Assembly: GCA_964035575.1 (NCBI GenBank)
Contig: OZ037837.1
Location: 992,001-1,056,000, forward strand
Length of the DNA: 64,000 nt
Source of the DNA: Rhynchopus sp. YZ270_cl-10
Lineage: Eukaryota; Euglenozoa; Diplonemea; Diplonemida; Diplonemidae
Direction: 5' to 3'
Of this stretch, positions 47,501 to 56,435 are shown piece after piece. The stretch's first letter is position 1, and the number at the start of each line of letters is the position of its first letter. The notes under the pieces are model-generated. The model was not told where the DNA came from and ran no database searches. It worked only from the letters and a program-made list of their open reading frames with translations. The position numbers and the translations under genes were made by a program.

Positions 47501-47907
47501 GATGGACTTGTACTTGCCTGAAGACCACAGGTCGTAGTGCGTATCCCCTTTGTTGGGTTCCACCACACGTACCACAGGTGCCGCAACAGCTCCCTTCTTG
47601 AACATGGACACGATGGTGGGCTGTGCTTTGGAGGTCTTGGCAGTGGCAGGCATTTTTGCGGATGAGTTTGTTCAATTGTAGTTAGTCTGAGGTGGCTTGT
47701 GTGGGTGGGTACAATGGGGTCCGCGCAGGTGAGGACTGAGGGAGTCTTGAGGGAACTCATTTTTTTTTTTGTTTTCAGTAAAGCTTCTTCTCTTTCAAAC
47801 CACCCAAAAACCCAAAACCCAGGTTTTGTCTAACTTAGACAAAGCGTTTTTCAAAAAAAAAAAAATTGTCTAAGTTAAGGCCTAACTTAGACAGGTTGAG
47901 GACCCTG
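44540..47907 (-). mobile_element. Complete hAT DNA transposon (3.37 kb)
   Basis: Terminal inverted repeats CAGGGTCCTCAACC and GGTTGAGGACCCTG bound the element. An 8-bp duplication GTTGTATT on both sides is the hallmark of hAT insertion. Several TGTCTAAGTTA motifs in both orientations lie just inside the ends (44577, 47823, 47867, 47885), as expected for transposase-binding sites. One intact transposase frame fills the centre. The target was a small repeat also present at 15663 and 18203, so the insertion splits an older repeat. The element appears whole and recent. Confidence 0.93.
44807..47653 (-). CDS. hAT transposase with zinc finger
   Basis: A 948-residue transposase. A basic/Ser-rich N-terminal region is followed by a C2H2-like finger (about 275-303: FKCLYCGAFSH...LPAHAGDPKH). 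The catalytic core has acidic SGDCSRDVS, GCSFDGASAMRSS and a WCYAHSLALC segment, then a TRWLTNGRCC stretch. The C-terminal hAT dimerisation block is LLGLSIPVTSVEDERCFNGM with its tail of KNSYRNKLLDSSL. The arrangement resembles the ZNF862/KIAA1586-type branch of hAT proteins. It carries out cut-and-paste transposition in the nucleus. The frame is uninterrupted, so activity is possible. Confidence 0.9.
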   Translation of the reverse strand: MPATAKTSKAQPTIVSMFKKGAVAAPVVRVVEPNKGDTHYDLWSSGKYKSIPDGPTPRLASLHLFLVAEGTVRGFKNHQNDTNKVLKLWLKEFDRAKLADDDREGSKRKTILTIVAEAHEFAMNEAEKGGDSDASAVSVQSQVSQGKKVKKRVVMMAPQVSAVKYVDSTSEEEEEEQCVPVRRNAASEQPEAAMEIDDVDEYSSDGDVVFLGPTHSNTNNPNLTNTTTAPANTDSTNTLKRKREAQEKGCMGLRESTVQGHLNRFSPWLVVGEDKFKCLYCGAFSHAKTKLARDLPAHAGDPKHQRLVKAAALQASNGTVLHTLHANSDKEVEFNQKMLKICIEVIVFLARKGVGHSNLEEFLSFFADKLECTDMEAYLRQQIRYLSCGAVLEIMSCITEVLTEDLLKQVKASRFWGLSGDCSRDVSKKEQLVFVVRYMVGATPVEKLIMMGELKDQTGAGYASLLTKWIDQLGLDYGKMSGCSFDGASAMRSSNKGCQQQIRADINPGALFTWCYAHSLALCGPEAAAEGKSPEITRFFDGLRWVWVFFSGSKIKLDTLEEMLEELRDLCEYCDILIAKPGDTRWLTNGRCCSTVRKEYPAVHSALCKLGEAGDVEAPFIAQHIKEPGFFATLSFMTVVLDELNVLSTSLQSRNTNLLTVCSHIDKCVASLSLLETNPNMFPFYPEWVPRYNQCHGTKLSRRNFAIHHDTVCKPYLKELLKCLSERFVNMDIVRCFSVFDIRNLPANADGLAIYGNTEVKKLIEEFTELHTLEYKKYDVVGEKTRGRPEYSKTEHTVISRTQTTPLLSVDTTPFVEESPELNSLETKKAVAVKEWRILVDVLSKRTTTKDTSDLIATFLTSSAGDAYPIMRDLVLLGLSIPVTSVEDERCFNGMKYVKNSYRNKLLDSSLLCILMCKQAETNENKFTPDQIQRIFEAFKRKKVRVSV

Positions 47908-47915
47908 GTTGTATT
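47908..47915. repeat. 8-bp target-site duplication of hAT element, right
   Basis: GTTGTATT follows the right terminal repeat and continues into AGTGTAGACACCC, the other half of the interrupted small repeat. Confidence 0.9.
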
Positions 47916-48449
47916 AGTGTAGACACCCGAGGATGAACACCACTATACAAAACGCTGCTTTTTTTTAAGTTCTCTTTTTTACCTCATGCCAATTCATGGA
48001 GTACAGTGTATTGGCTTTTTTGTATAGTGCTGATTTATTATGCCTTCGGGAGAACAGAAAAAGCAAGAGGAGGGTGGCTGCAATACAACCCCCAGTGTTG
48101 TGAGCCCGAATTTAAAATGAAACGTTATAAATATTTTATAATGAAAAACTCGCAACACTGACAAAAACCCCCTCCTCCCCATTTTCTTCATTACTGTATG
48201 CTATCGATGCCTTGTCTTCTTTTGTAAATATTTCATACTTCCCCCCCTTTTTTTTTTATCCCTGCCCTTCTTTTTACTTATCCCTCCCTCAACCCCGATT
48301 TCTTCACTTTCCTTGCTTATTTTCCTTTAGCATCACTTTTTTTTTGAAGATTTCATAGAAAAAGAACAAAGCCTTTGCATACACTCCAAAGATGAACCAC
48401 ACTTCTTTTTTTCTCTTCTCTACCTTTTTTCAAAAATTTTAAAAAAATC
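47916..48449. other. AT-rich intergenic stretch
   Basis: The right half of the split small repeat occupies the first ~30 bp. The rest is T-rich and should include the 3' untranslated region of NAA10. No gene was recognised. Confidence 0.45.
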
Positions 48450-49103
48450 TTACTTTCCTTTTGCTTGACGCTCATTCCTCATCTGTTGCGACTTGGTGAG
48501 GGGTTTCTTGCTACGCTTTTCTGCTTCGGCCTTAAGGTAATCGTCTACTTTAAGCTTTCCTTCTGGGTTGGCACTGGGCCACTTGAGCAGTCCGTCGTGC
48601 TTCTGCGAGCGAGAGACGCGCTCAATCGATGCACCGTACGGGTCAGCCTTGAAGATCTTCTTCATTTCGTATGCGTCCTCTTTGTCGCCGTAGTATTGCT
48701 TGTCGATGTCGTGCACCTTGTAGCCAAGGTTTGTGTGGTACAGCGCTAGCGCCGCCTCGTTCGTACAGCGAACGTGCAGGGAGATGTACTTCCCGCCAAA
48801 CACATCCTCCGCTGCGCGCATCGACTGCTTCATCAGGCCGGTCGCGACACCAAGCTTCCTTGCACTCCTCAACACTGATACACTGGTCACGTGCCCGTGG
48901 TCGACGCTGTTCTCTTCCTCATCCATCTTCGCCATAACGTATCCCTTCATGTTACCGTTAAAGTCCCTGCTCACGTGCAGCATCTGTGGCCACGAGAACG
49001 CGTGGTACAAAAAGTACTTGAACTGGTAGTTCTCTGGCAGGTTCTGCAAGTTGCAGTTCTGCATGTCGATTAGATCTGCCATCCGCGCTTGTCTCACAGG
49101 CAT
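48450..49103 (-). CDS. NAA10: N-alpha-acetyltransferase 10, catalytic subunit of NatA
   Basis: A 217-residue GNAT enzyme very close to human NAA10 along its whole catalytic domain. Visible features are the N-terminal RQARMADLIDMQNCNLQNLP, the substrate-loop LPENY (22-26), a SWPQMLHV strand, the acetyl-CoA pyrophosphate loop R82-K-L-G-V-A87, and SLHVRCTNEAALALY with KQYYGDKEDAYEMKK. With the NAA15 scaffold it acetylates the N-terminal residue of nascent chains after Met removal, on the ribosome. The C-terminal tail is lysine-rich and a little shorter than in humans. It is the clearest housekeeping gene here. Confidence 0.95.
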   Translation of the reverse strand: MPVRQARMADLIDMQNCNLQNLPENYQFKYFLYHAFSWPQMLHVSRDFNGNMKGYVMAKMDEEENSVDHGHVTSVSVLRSARKLGVATGLMKQSMRAAEDVFGGKYISLHVRCTNEAALALYHTNLGYKVHDIDKQYYGDKEDAYEMKKIFKADPYGASIERVSRSQKHDGLLKWPSANPEGKLKVDDYLKAEAEKRSKKPLTKSQQMRNERQAKGK

Positions 49104-49306
49104 TGTAAAAGAAAGGGGGGGGAACGAATGGGGGGTCCTGTGAATGGGGTGGGAGGTGAGGTTCGGGTATTGCTATTTTAAAAAAAAATTGGGTGGTTTG
49201 GCTCTTTGGCAGTACGAAGCTTGGCTGGGGGGGGGCCTAGGGGAGGGTCACTGCACGTTAAATCTCTCGATAAATGCGATTTTTCCGATTTTGATCCTCA
49301 GAACCG
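49104..49306. other. NAA10 5' flank
   Basis: G-rich short runs and no recognisable element. Confidence 0.4.
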
Positions 49307-49977
49307 CAGAAGTCCCCGAAAACTATACCAAACCACCTAGGGGACCCAAAAAACGCACCAGCGCCCCAGTTTTGACACAGAAACACTCAGATAATGCCTG
49401 AAATGCAATTTTAAAAGAGTGCCTACAGAACTTGTACCTGCCCACCCCTGTAGATAGAGCAACTCACACATCCATCACGCCTCAGTGTGTGCCAGGGGCC
49501 AGAAAAGCCCCCAAAGCCACATATTTTCACCCCAGAACCTATCCCGAGGGGTACCCAGCCTGTTTCGGGGTGTTTAGAGGGACTTGGTGGAACTTAGAAC
49601 CATGTTTCAAAAAGGGTACAAGTACTGTGCCAAGGGTTTGCCCTCTCAAGGGACCAAGTATTTGTACCCTTTTTGAAACATGGTTCTAAGTTCCACCAAG
49701 TCCCTCTAAACACCCCGAAACAGGCTGGGTACCCCTCGGGATAGGTTCTGGGGTGAAAATATGTGGCTTTGGGGGCTTTTCTGGCCCCTGGCCCACACTG
49801 AGGCGTGATGGATGTGTGATTTGCTCTATCTACGGGGGGTGGGCAGGTACAAGTTCTGTAGGCATTTTTTAAAAATTGCATTTCAGGCATCATCTGAGTG
49901 TTTCTGTGTCAAAACTGGGGCGCTGGTGCGTTTTTTGGGTCCCCTAGGTGGTTTGGTATAGTTTTCGGGGACTTCTG
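49307..49977. repeat. Palindrome 1 (two ~315-bp arms, 40-bp centre)
   Basis: The left arm 49307-49621 and right arm 49662-49977 are near-perfect reverse complements, from the outer CAGAAGTCCCCG/CGGGGACTTCTG to the inner GGGTACAA/TTGTACCC. Small differences, such as CTGTAG against CTACGG near the mid-arm, show that the arms are not an exact mirror. No coding sense is apparent. Confidence 0.93.
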
Positions 49978-50028
49978 TCTAAACTCACTTCTGACTATAG
50001 GGGGGTAGGGGGGGGGGGGGGTAGGGGA

Positions 50029-51206
50029 TACGACTCCAGCCATTTTGGCTGGGACCAAACGCACGGAAAATTCATTTGGCATTATCTGGCCATCTCCAAG
50101 GCAACTGCGGGTGAAAAACACCCTCAGAGTGGGTCACAGGGGGCCTGTGGGTCGAAAAACGACCCAGAAGCCACCCCAGAATACAAAAAAATGGAAAAAA
50201 ATAGTGAAAAAACGGCTTTTTTCACGTTTTGGCCACTTTGGGCAAAATAGCGATTTTTCGAGAAAAAAATCAAAAACCGGGATATTTTTTGACATCACAA
50301 AGCCTCCTTTGGCACAAATATACCCCAAAAGTGGCCTGTGAGTCCATTCCAACCTGTTTTGGACATATTTGACACTTTTGGAAGTGTTTTTTTGGTGTTT
50401 TTAGGTCAAAAAAATGCCCAAGACGTCCCCAAGACATCCCCAAGACACTTTGCACACCCCCTGTTACGGTCATATTTTTTTCGTTTTTTTGCCTGAAACC
50501 CCCAAAATACCCCTCCCGGACCCCACATAGTCCCGAATATCCATCACACACCCACTCAGAGTGAGTAGAAGCACCCCAAAAAAAATATTTTTTAAAGCCC
50601 TTCAACTTCAACATGGATGCTGCCGAAACTGAAGCACAATTTTAGGGCTTTAAAAAATATTTTTTTTGGGGTGCTTCTACTCACTCTGAGTGGGTGTGTG
50701 ATGGATATTCGGGACTATGTGGGGTCCGGGAGGGGTATTTTGGGGGTTTCAGGCAAAAAAACGAAAAAAATATGACCGTAACAGGGGGTGTGCAAAGTGT
50801 CTTGGGGATGTCTTGGGGACGTCTTGGGCATTTTTTTGACCTAAAAACACCAAAAAAACACTTCCAAAAGTGTCAAATATGTCCAAAACAGGTTGGAATG
50901 GACTCACAGGCCACTTTTGGGGTATATTTGTGCCAAAGGAGGCTTTGTGATGTCAAAAAATATCCCGGTTTTTGATTTTTTTCTCGAAAAATCGCTATTT
51001 TGCCCAAAGTGGCCAAAACGTGAAAAAAGCCGTTTTTTCACTATTTTTTTCCATTTTTTTGTATTCTGGGGTGGCTTCTGGGTCGTTTTTCGACCCACAG
51101 GCCCCCTGTGACCCACTCTGAGGGTGTTTTTCACCCGCAGTTGCCTTGGAGATGACCAGATAATGCCAAATGAATTTTCCGTGCGCAAAAAATGGCTGGA
51201 GTCGTA
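50029..51206. repeat. Palindrome 2 (two ~570-bp arms, 42-bp centre)
   Basis: The left arm 50029-50601 and right arm 50644-51206 are reverse complements from TACGACTCCAGCCATTTT at the outside to AAAGCCCT/AGGGCTTT at the centre. A short stretch near 50050 has no counterpart on the right. The right arm ends exactly where the terminal repeat of the next transposon starts. Frames of about 90-114 aa are open in both arms but look non-coding. Confidence 0.92.
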
Positions 51207-51246
51207 CCCCCTAGGCATAGTGTGCAGACGAACATTTTTGTTCGTC

Positions 51247-51352
51247 GACGAACAAAATGTTCGTCGGTTTTGTTCGTCGAGGTTCGTCGACGAACATCGA
51301 CGAACATCGACGAACATCGACGAACATCGACGAACATCGACGAACAAAACCG
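51247..51352. repeat. GACGAACA subterminal array, left
   Basis: GTTCGTCG and its reverse complement CGACGAAC alternate, then six CGACGAACAT units run in tandem. These are likely transposase-binding sites. Confidence 0.75.
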
Positions 51353-51599
51353 ACGAACAGGTCCCTGCCACAGGGGGGAGGGGGGGAGGGGGGGGGGGGC
51401 CTCCCTTGTGGCAGGGGCCTGTCAATATTGCCCCCCTCCGGAATACCAAAAAAAATAAAAGTGAGAGTTTGTTTTACCCCTATTTCCTTCTACTCGCGCT
51501 TTCTTCGCCACCTTAGCCCTGGCACCTGGCGTTTGCAAGCTTCTGTTTCTCAGAATCCTTAGCCTGCTTGGCTATTTTTTTTTCCCTCCGGTGCTTTTT

Positions 51600-51920
51600 G
51601 GTTCTTGCCCTCATCATTGCGGGGATCACCCCAGCCGCGCTCCTCAACAGAACGGTCACCATCTAACCGCGTTTTTAAAAGCCACTGTGAAAGAGGCGTT
51701 CGGATATGCGTACGCATTTACGACGCTCATTAGTCAATTCTGCTGCCTTGACACGTGGTTGCGTGTCAAGGCAGCGCTGAAGCAGGAGAAGGTGCGAGCA
51801 ACGGACGTTGCGCCTCACACGTGCGGAAACGGATGAGGAGGTGCTGGGCAAGGCCCGTCAGTTCGTGGAGGAAGTGGACGTCGACGCTCAGAACGTTGAG
51901 GTCGTCGCTCTGCGAAAATC
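51600..51920 (+). pseudogene. Internally deleted relic of the hAT-like transposase
   Basis: Short blocks match the intact gene in order: CTTGCCCTCAT near 51606, the GTGAAAGAGGCGTTC...GCGTACGCATTTACGACG block near 51690 (intact copy at 53285), and ACGTGGTTGCGTGT near 51750 (53431). The last block is GGTGCTGGGCAAGGCCCGTC near 51839 (53524). Several internal deletions separate them. Confidence 0.75.
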
Positions 51921-52021
51921 CACAGTAGTAGCCTAAGGGCCACCTTTACTTTCTTCGTTCTTCTCGCGCTTTCTTCGCCATCTCTCTCAACGCTTTTCCT
52001 CTGTGTCTTCATTTACAAGAC

Positions 52022-54493
52022 ATGTGCATTTCTAGTGAAATTTCCAACAATTCCTCTTCCTTCCCACACCCCAATGCGGCATCATCAATAAAAACAGATT
52101 CAAAAACCCCCCAAAAAAAAATGTCGAAGCGGAAAAGGGAGCCCAGTAGCAGCGGGAGTGACGAGAGCGAGTCGAGCGATGTGAAGCCCGTGAGGAAGGC
52201 GTCAAGAAAGAAAACAACAAAAAAATCAGCAGCAAAACCTGCAGCAAAACCTGCAGCAAAACCTGCGGAAAAACCAGCAGCAAAACCTGCGGGAAAGGCA
52301 GCAGCAAAACCTGCGGGAAAACCAAGCGCGAAAAGTTCTGCGAAGACGGCAGCAAAACCTTCCCCAAAGACTGGACTGACACCCACAGAAAAGGCCAATG
52401 ACACGAACAAGTTAAAGGCGGACGTCAAGGCCGAGGCTGAAAAGGCGCGACGGAAAAAACCACAGATCACAGCCGACGCGAGGATCCAGGGACTGACAGA
52501 AACCCAGCAGTTTGGCATAGAGGTCAGGGCGGTCAAGGACGTGCCCTTCGAGGTGAGAGAGGGGCTGCTGACCGACGGAATGACGGGGGACGACGAGGTG
52601 CTCTGGTGCACACTTTGTAGCTGTATGATAAAGCACCAAGAAATTACGAGCGTAAAATCCCACGTAGACGGTCGGAACAAGACACACGCGAAGAGGGTGG
52701 AGGAGAAGAAGGGGAAGAAGGAGGAGAAGGCGCAGCAGAAAACGACCAGCGCACCTACCCCAACACCGACTCAAGCCGTATTGACGCCAATTGTTTCCCC
52801 TACGGCGTTCAAAAGAGCATGGGCCCTTGCCCTCATAATTGCGGGCATAACCCATCAGCAGGCATGTATTCTGGCACTGGTGCTCTCGATGTTCGTCACG
52901 CTTCCGCAGCCGCGCTCACTGCTCAATAAAAGCAAACAATTCACGGAGGAAACAATGCAGGCCATTAAAAAAAAATTGTCAGGCAAAACCGTCGCCCTCG
53001 GGATAGACGGCACGGGGGTTCGATACATCGGTATGGCCCTCCTAGCCGTGGTGGGTTTTGTGGGGGGTGAAGCAGTGCTCCTGATGGTTCGAGCTCGTTG
53101 TGACGGTGAACAGGACAGGGGTATGGACGTCGCGAATCTGTTGCACGAAGTTCGCTCATACTATGAACTTGTTCGGAGTACGGTAGTGGCGGACTACGGA
53201 TCGATAAATCTGAGGGGCCTGACGGATGCCGCGGAGGAAATTGCTTGGTGCCTGGGCCATCATCTTAATTCGGTGTTAAAAGTCACTGTGAAGGAGGCGT
53301 TCAAATATGCGTACGCATTTACGACGCTCATAAGCCAATTCTTCGGATGCAAGGCCAGGCGTCGCAGATGGAAATTGTTCCAACTGGCGAAAATCCAGAA
53401 GGAACAGGAGCAGGCGAGTGGCACGAAGGACACGTGGTTGCGTGTGAAGGCAGCGCTGAAGCAGGAGAAGGTGCGAGCACTGCGGTCGTTACTGCGCCTC
53501 ACAGCTGCGGAAACGGATGAGGAGGTGCTGGGCAAGGCCCGTCAGTTCGTGCGGGAGGAAGTGGACGTCGACGCTCAGAACGTTGAGGTCGTCGCTCCCG
53601 CACAGCCGACCTCCACCTCCGACACCCGCTGGGGCGCCGCCATGGATCTCGTGATCCACATCCGGGACCGGGCGGACGTCCTCTTGGAGTTCCTGGACTC
53701 CGAGATGGGCAGAGCGAAAAAACCGGAGACACTCAGGGTGCTGGCCCGGCTGATACAAGAGGGCCACTGGCAGAGGAACGTCGATGACTGCGTATTGCTT
53801 GCTGACTTCCTCCAGCCTGCAATGGGTGTCATCAACAAAATACAGAATCCTTCTCCTGCACAGACCAGCCTCGAAACCCTAGATGAGTACGTGCGCATGA
53901 TGAAGAGCGAAGCTACCTCCCGGCCGCTACAGGATCTGATGGAGAATATGTACAATTCGTGGAAGTCACGCTCCAGGTGGGAGCTGCTGCTAATTTTTGA
54001 GCCAGAGACGGTGTTGATCGGGGATTTCCACGATTTCCCCTGTTTCGACAGCCAGCGCAGCCTGTGGACAGTCGATCTGCACGCGCTGTCAAACGAGGAG
54101 GTGTGGAAGGAGTTCGAGGCATACAGAACTCAGCCTGCCTCAGCTCTGGCTGATGAGGTGTGCGCACTGGATTACTGGTGCAAGAGGGGAACACAGAAGA
54201 AGTTCCCCCTGTTGTCTGCAGCGGTTGTCGCGTGGCTGCGGACACCGCTCTCCGTGACGAGCGTGGACGGAGTGTTCTCCACCGCAGAAGCGGCAAAGAA
54301 CAAGAGGAAGAGCGCGGTGGGGGCCGAAGAGTACGCCCGTCGAGTGTTCCTCAGGAGGTCTGGCGACATTCTGGGGCTTCTCGGTGGGAATAACAAGTAC
54401 CGAGAAGCCCTTGATGCAGACACGATGAGCGATGAGGAGTCGGAAGAAGAGGAATTGGAGTATGACACTGAATACGAAATAGAAATTATCTGA
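52022..54493 (+). CDS. hAT-like transposase with Lys/Ala/Pro-rich N-terminus
   Basis: An 823-residue frame; the ATG at 52121 (MSKRKREPSSSG) gives a 790-residue alternative that seems more natural. The N-terminal half has KPAAK-type repeats like histone H1 tails, then a C-x2-C...H-x5-H finger (about 194-223: LWCTLCSCMIKHQE...HVDGRNKTH) of BED/CGGBP type. The core shows VALGIDGTGVRYIGM, then STSDTRWGAAMDL. The C-terminal PLSVTSVDGVFSTAEAAKNK is the hAT dimerisation block, followed by an acidic tail. It is the only supported gene on the plus strand. It looks intact. Confidence 0.82.
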   Translation: MCISSEISNNSSSFPHPNAASSIKTDSKTPQKKMSKRKREPSSSGSDESESSDVKPVRKASRKKTTKKSAAKPAAKPAAKPAEKPAAKPAGKAAAKPAGKPSAKSSAKTAAKPSPKTGLTPTEKANDTNKLKADVKAEAEKARRKKPQITADARIQGLTETQQFGIEVRAVKDVPFEVREGLLTDGMTGDDEVLWCTLCSCMIKHQEITSVKSHVDGRNKTHAKRVEEKKGKKEEKAQQKTTSAPTPTPTQAVLTPIVSPTAFKRAWALALIIAGITHQQACILALVLSMFVTLPQPRSLLNKSKQFTEETMQAIKKKLSGKTVALGIDGTGVRYIGMALLAVVGFVGGEAVLLMVRARCDGEQDRGMDVANLLHEVRSYYELVRSTVVADYGSINLRGLTDAAEEIAWCLGHHLNSVLKVTVKEAFKYAYAFTTLISQFFGCKARRRRWKLFQLAKIQKEQEQASGTKDTWLRVKAALKQEKVRALRSLLRLTAAETDEEVLGKARQFVREEVDVDAQNVEVVAPAQPTSTSDTRWGAAMDLVIHIRDRADVLLEFLDSEMGRAKKPETLRVLARLIQEGHWQRNVDDCVLLADFLQPAMGVINKIQNPSPAQTSLETLDEYVRMMKSEATSRPLQDLMENMYNSWKSRSRWELLLIFEPETVLIGDFHDFPCFDSQRSLWTVDLHALSNEEVWKEFEAYRTQPASALADEVCALDYWCKRGTQKKFPLLSAAVVAWLRTPLSVTSVDGVFSTAEAAKNKRKSAVGAEEYARRVFLRRSGDILGLLGGNNKYREALDADTMSDEESEEEELEYDTEYEIEII

Positions 54494-54514
54494 TCCTTAT
54501 TACCGGTTATGAGA

Positions 54515-54975
54515 TAATTTCTATTTCGAATTCAGTATTAAGTTACTCCAATTCCTCTTCCAACTCCTCACCGCTCATCGTGTCTGCGTCAAGGGCTTCT
54601 CGGTACTTGCTATTCCCACCGAGAAGCCCCAGAATGTCGCAAGACCTCCTGAGGAACAGTCGGCGGGCGTACTCCAGCCTTCACTGAGCGCGTCCTCTTG
54701 TTCTTTGCCGCTTCTGCGGTGGAGAACACGCCTTCCACGCTCGTCACGGAGAGCGGTGTCCGCAACCCAGCGACAACTTTGACTTTGAGAGACAACTTGG
54801 GGAACTTCGTGTTCCCCTCGCACCAGTAATCCAGTACACACCCCTCATCAGCCATGAGGCAGGCTGATTTCTGTATGCCTTGAACTCGTGCCACACCTCG
54901 TCGTTTGACAGCGCGAGCAGATCTGTTGTCCACAGGATGCGCTGGGTGTCAAAACAGGGGAAATCGTGGAAATCC
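54515..54975 (-). pseudogene. Inverted relic of the transposase 3' end
   Basis: Read on the minus strand it encodes DFHDFPCFDTQRILWTTDLL and PLSVTSVEGVFSTAEAAKNK, close to residues ~670-760 of the intact transposase. It lies tail-to-tail just after that gene's stop codon. The two form an imperfect inverted repeat around 54500. Confidence 0.8.
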
Positions 54976-54994
54976 CCGCACATTGTAATAAGCG

Positions 54995-55435
54995 TTGCTT
55001 TTGTTTTTTCGTGTTCTGCTGTACAGCTTTTCTAGAAGGTAGACTCTGTAAATAAGATTTTTGTTTAGACTAGATACCCAGTTTTTTTTGTCCTTTGTTC
55101 CTCCATCCTGCGTGTGGATGTTCCCAAATCCCCGCACATTGTCCACATGATGCGCTGCGTGATTTTTGTTGTGTGATTTTTTTTTAAAACTTTCAGACCG
55201 TTTTTGTTGGACATCATATCAGTTGCCCAACCTGTGAATAATGTGCCCGCAAAGGGCGACGGCCCCGTCGAAAGACCGGGGTTGTCCCCACAGGAGCGGG
55301 TGCGTAAGCGTTGCCTTTGTTTTTTCGTGTTCTGCTGTACAGCTTTTCTAGAAGGTAGACTCTGTAAATAAGATTTTTGATACCCAGTTTTTTTTGTCCT
55401 TTGTTCCTCCACCCTTCGTGTAGATGTTCCCAGGG
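54995..55435. repeat. Direct repeat pair inside the hAT-like element
   Basis: AGCGTTGC...TTTTTTCGTGTTCTGCTG and AGCTTTTCTAGAAGGTAGAC occur at 54995-55130 and again at 55305-55430. A further CCACATTG/CGCACATTGT doublet lies at 54975 and 55135. Confidence 0.75.
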
Positions 55436-55672
55436 GAAACATTCCTTAACACTCAGTGTTAAGGAATGTTTTTTTTTCAGAGACTCTTTTTCAAGGTTGC
55501 TTGGTCACCCTCCCTCCCTCCCCCCCAGGGGTGGGTTTCGGCCATTTTTTTTCAGGTCTCTAAACCTCCATCCTGGTTGTGTTCGGTTCGTTACGTTCGT
55601 TGCGTTCCGAACGTTACGTACACATCGTTGCGGTCCATATGAAGACGGTACTGCTGTACCGGGGTGTATTGA

Positions 55673-55730
55673 CGAACAACGACGAACAACGACGAACAAC
55701 GACGAACAACGACGAACAACGACGAACAAA
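55673..55730. repeat. GACGAACA subterminal array, right
   Basis: Five to six tandem CGACGAACAA units, then a gap and CGACGAACATCGACGAACAT near 55750. Confidence 0.75.
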
Positions 55731-55797
55731 AAAATTTTTTCCCCCCATGACGAACATCGACGAACATTTTGTTCGTCTGCACACTATGCCTAGGGGG

Positions 55798-56435
55798 GGG
55801 GGGGTGAGTTAGGGAGCGAAGAAAAGGGGGAAAGAGAAAAAAGAGGGGGAAAAAAAAAAGAGAAGACAGAAATCCTCAGAGATTTCAACGAGAAGGCCGT
55901 CTCTCTCTCTCTCTGTTCTAACACCGTTCCTGTCGTTACGATTGACAGGACTTTCGTTTTTTTTGAAAAATTGTTGGAATAGTGTAGTTGTCACATGCGC
56001 AAGCTCGACTGTTTTTTAAACATAACTCTGCACAGAGAGTGTCTCTATGTCCCAAACCCATATGCTACAAAAAAAACAAAAAACGTAGCTTTTTTTTAGT
56101 CTTCACATTGCTGATGATCAGCTAAGTCAAGACCTTCATACAAAACCCTCTTCAGTTGCAAGCACTGTATGTACCACTCACGGAAAGTCGGAAAGTGCAG
56201 CCCCACGCTTTGCTGGTCATATTCAGCTGTTCATCGCTTTCCCCTGGTGTCTTCTTTTATGCTGCCTATAAGCATCACTGAAGAAGCGCAGCTTTTCTTA
56301 CTTCATTTTAACAGAGTGATGCTGGAAGGGAGAGAGAGTCATTTCGAACAACACCCGTATTTGCATTTTTTTCTTGGAATCCGCCTACAGCGATTTCAAT
56401 ACTCAATTTTTGGGAAAATGTGAGCCCGGTCACAT
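55798..56435. other. Intergenic, 3' side of the astacin gene
   Basis: Contains a (CT)n run near 55900 and a diverged copy of the small TTGTTGGAATAGTGTAG repeat at 55966-55995. No gene is seen. Confidence 0.45.

Larger units (their letters stand above)
51207..55797 (+). mobile_element. hAT-like transposon with 28-bp TIRs and GACGAACA arrays
   Basis: The perfect 28-bp terminal inverted repeats begin CCCCCTAGGCATAGTGTGCA (51207-51234 and, reversed, 55770-55797). Just inside each end are tandem arrays of CGACGAACAT (left, 51247-51352) and CGACGAACAA (right, 55673-55730), with inverted GTTCGTCG copies. A full transposase frame lies between. No clear target duplication can be read because both flanks are C/G runs. 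The element also carries two relics of its own transposase. Confidence 0.75.

Noticed and set aside
50270-50975. 93-114 codon frames in both arms of palindrome 2
   Set aside because: Identical because of the inverted repeat; no domain, and low-complexity DNA (A/T and G runs).
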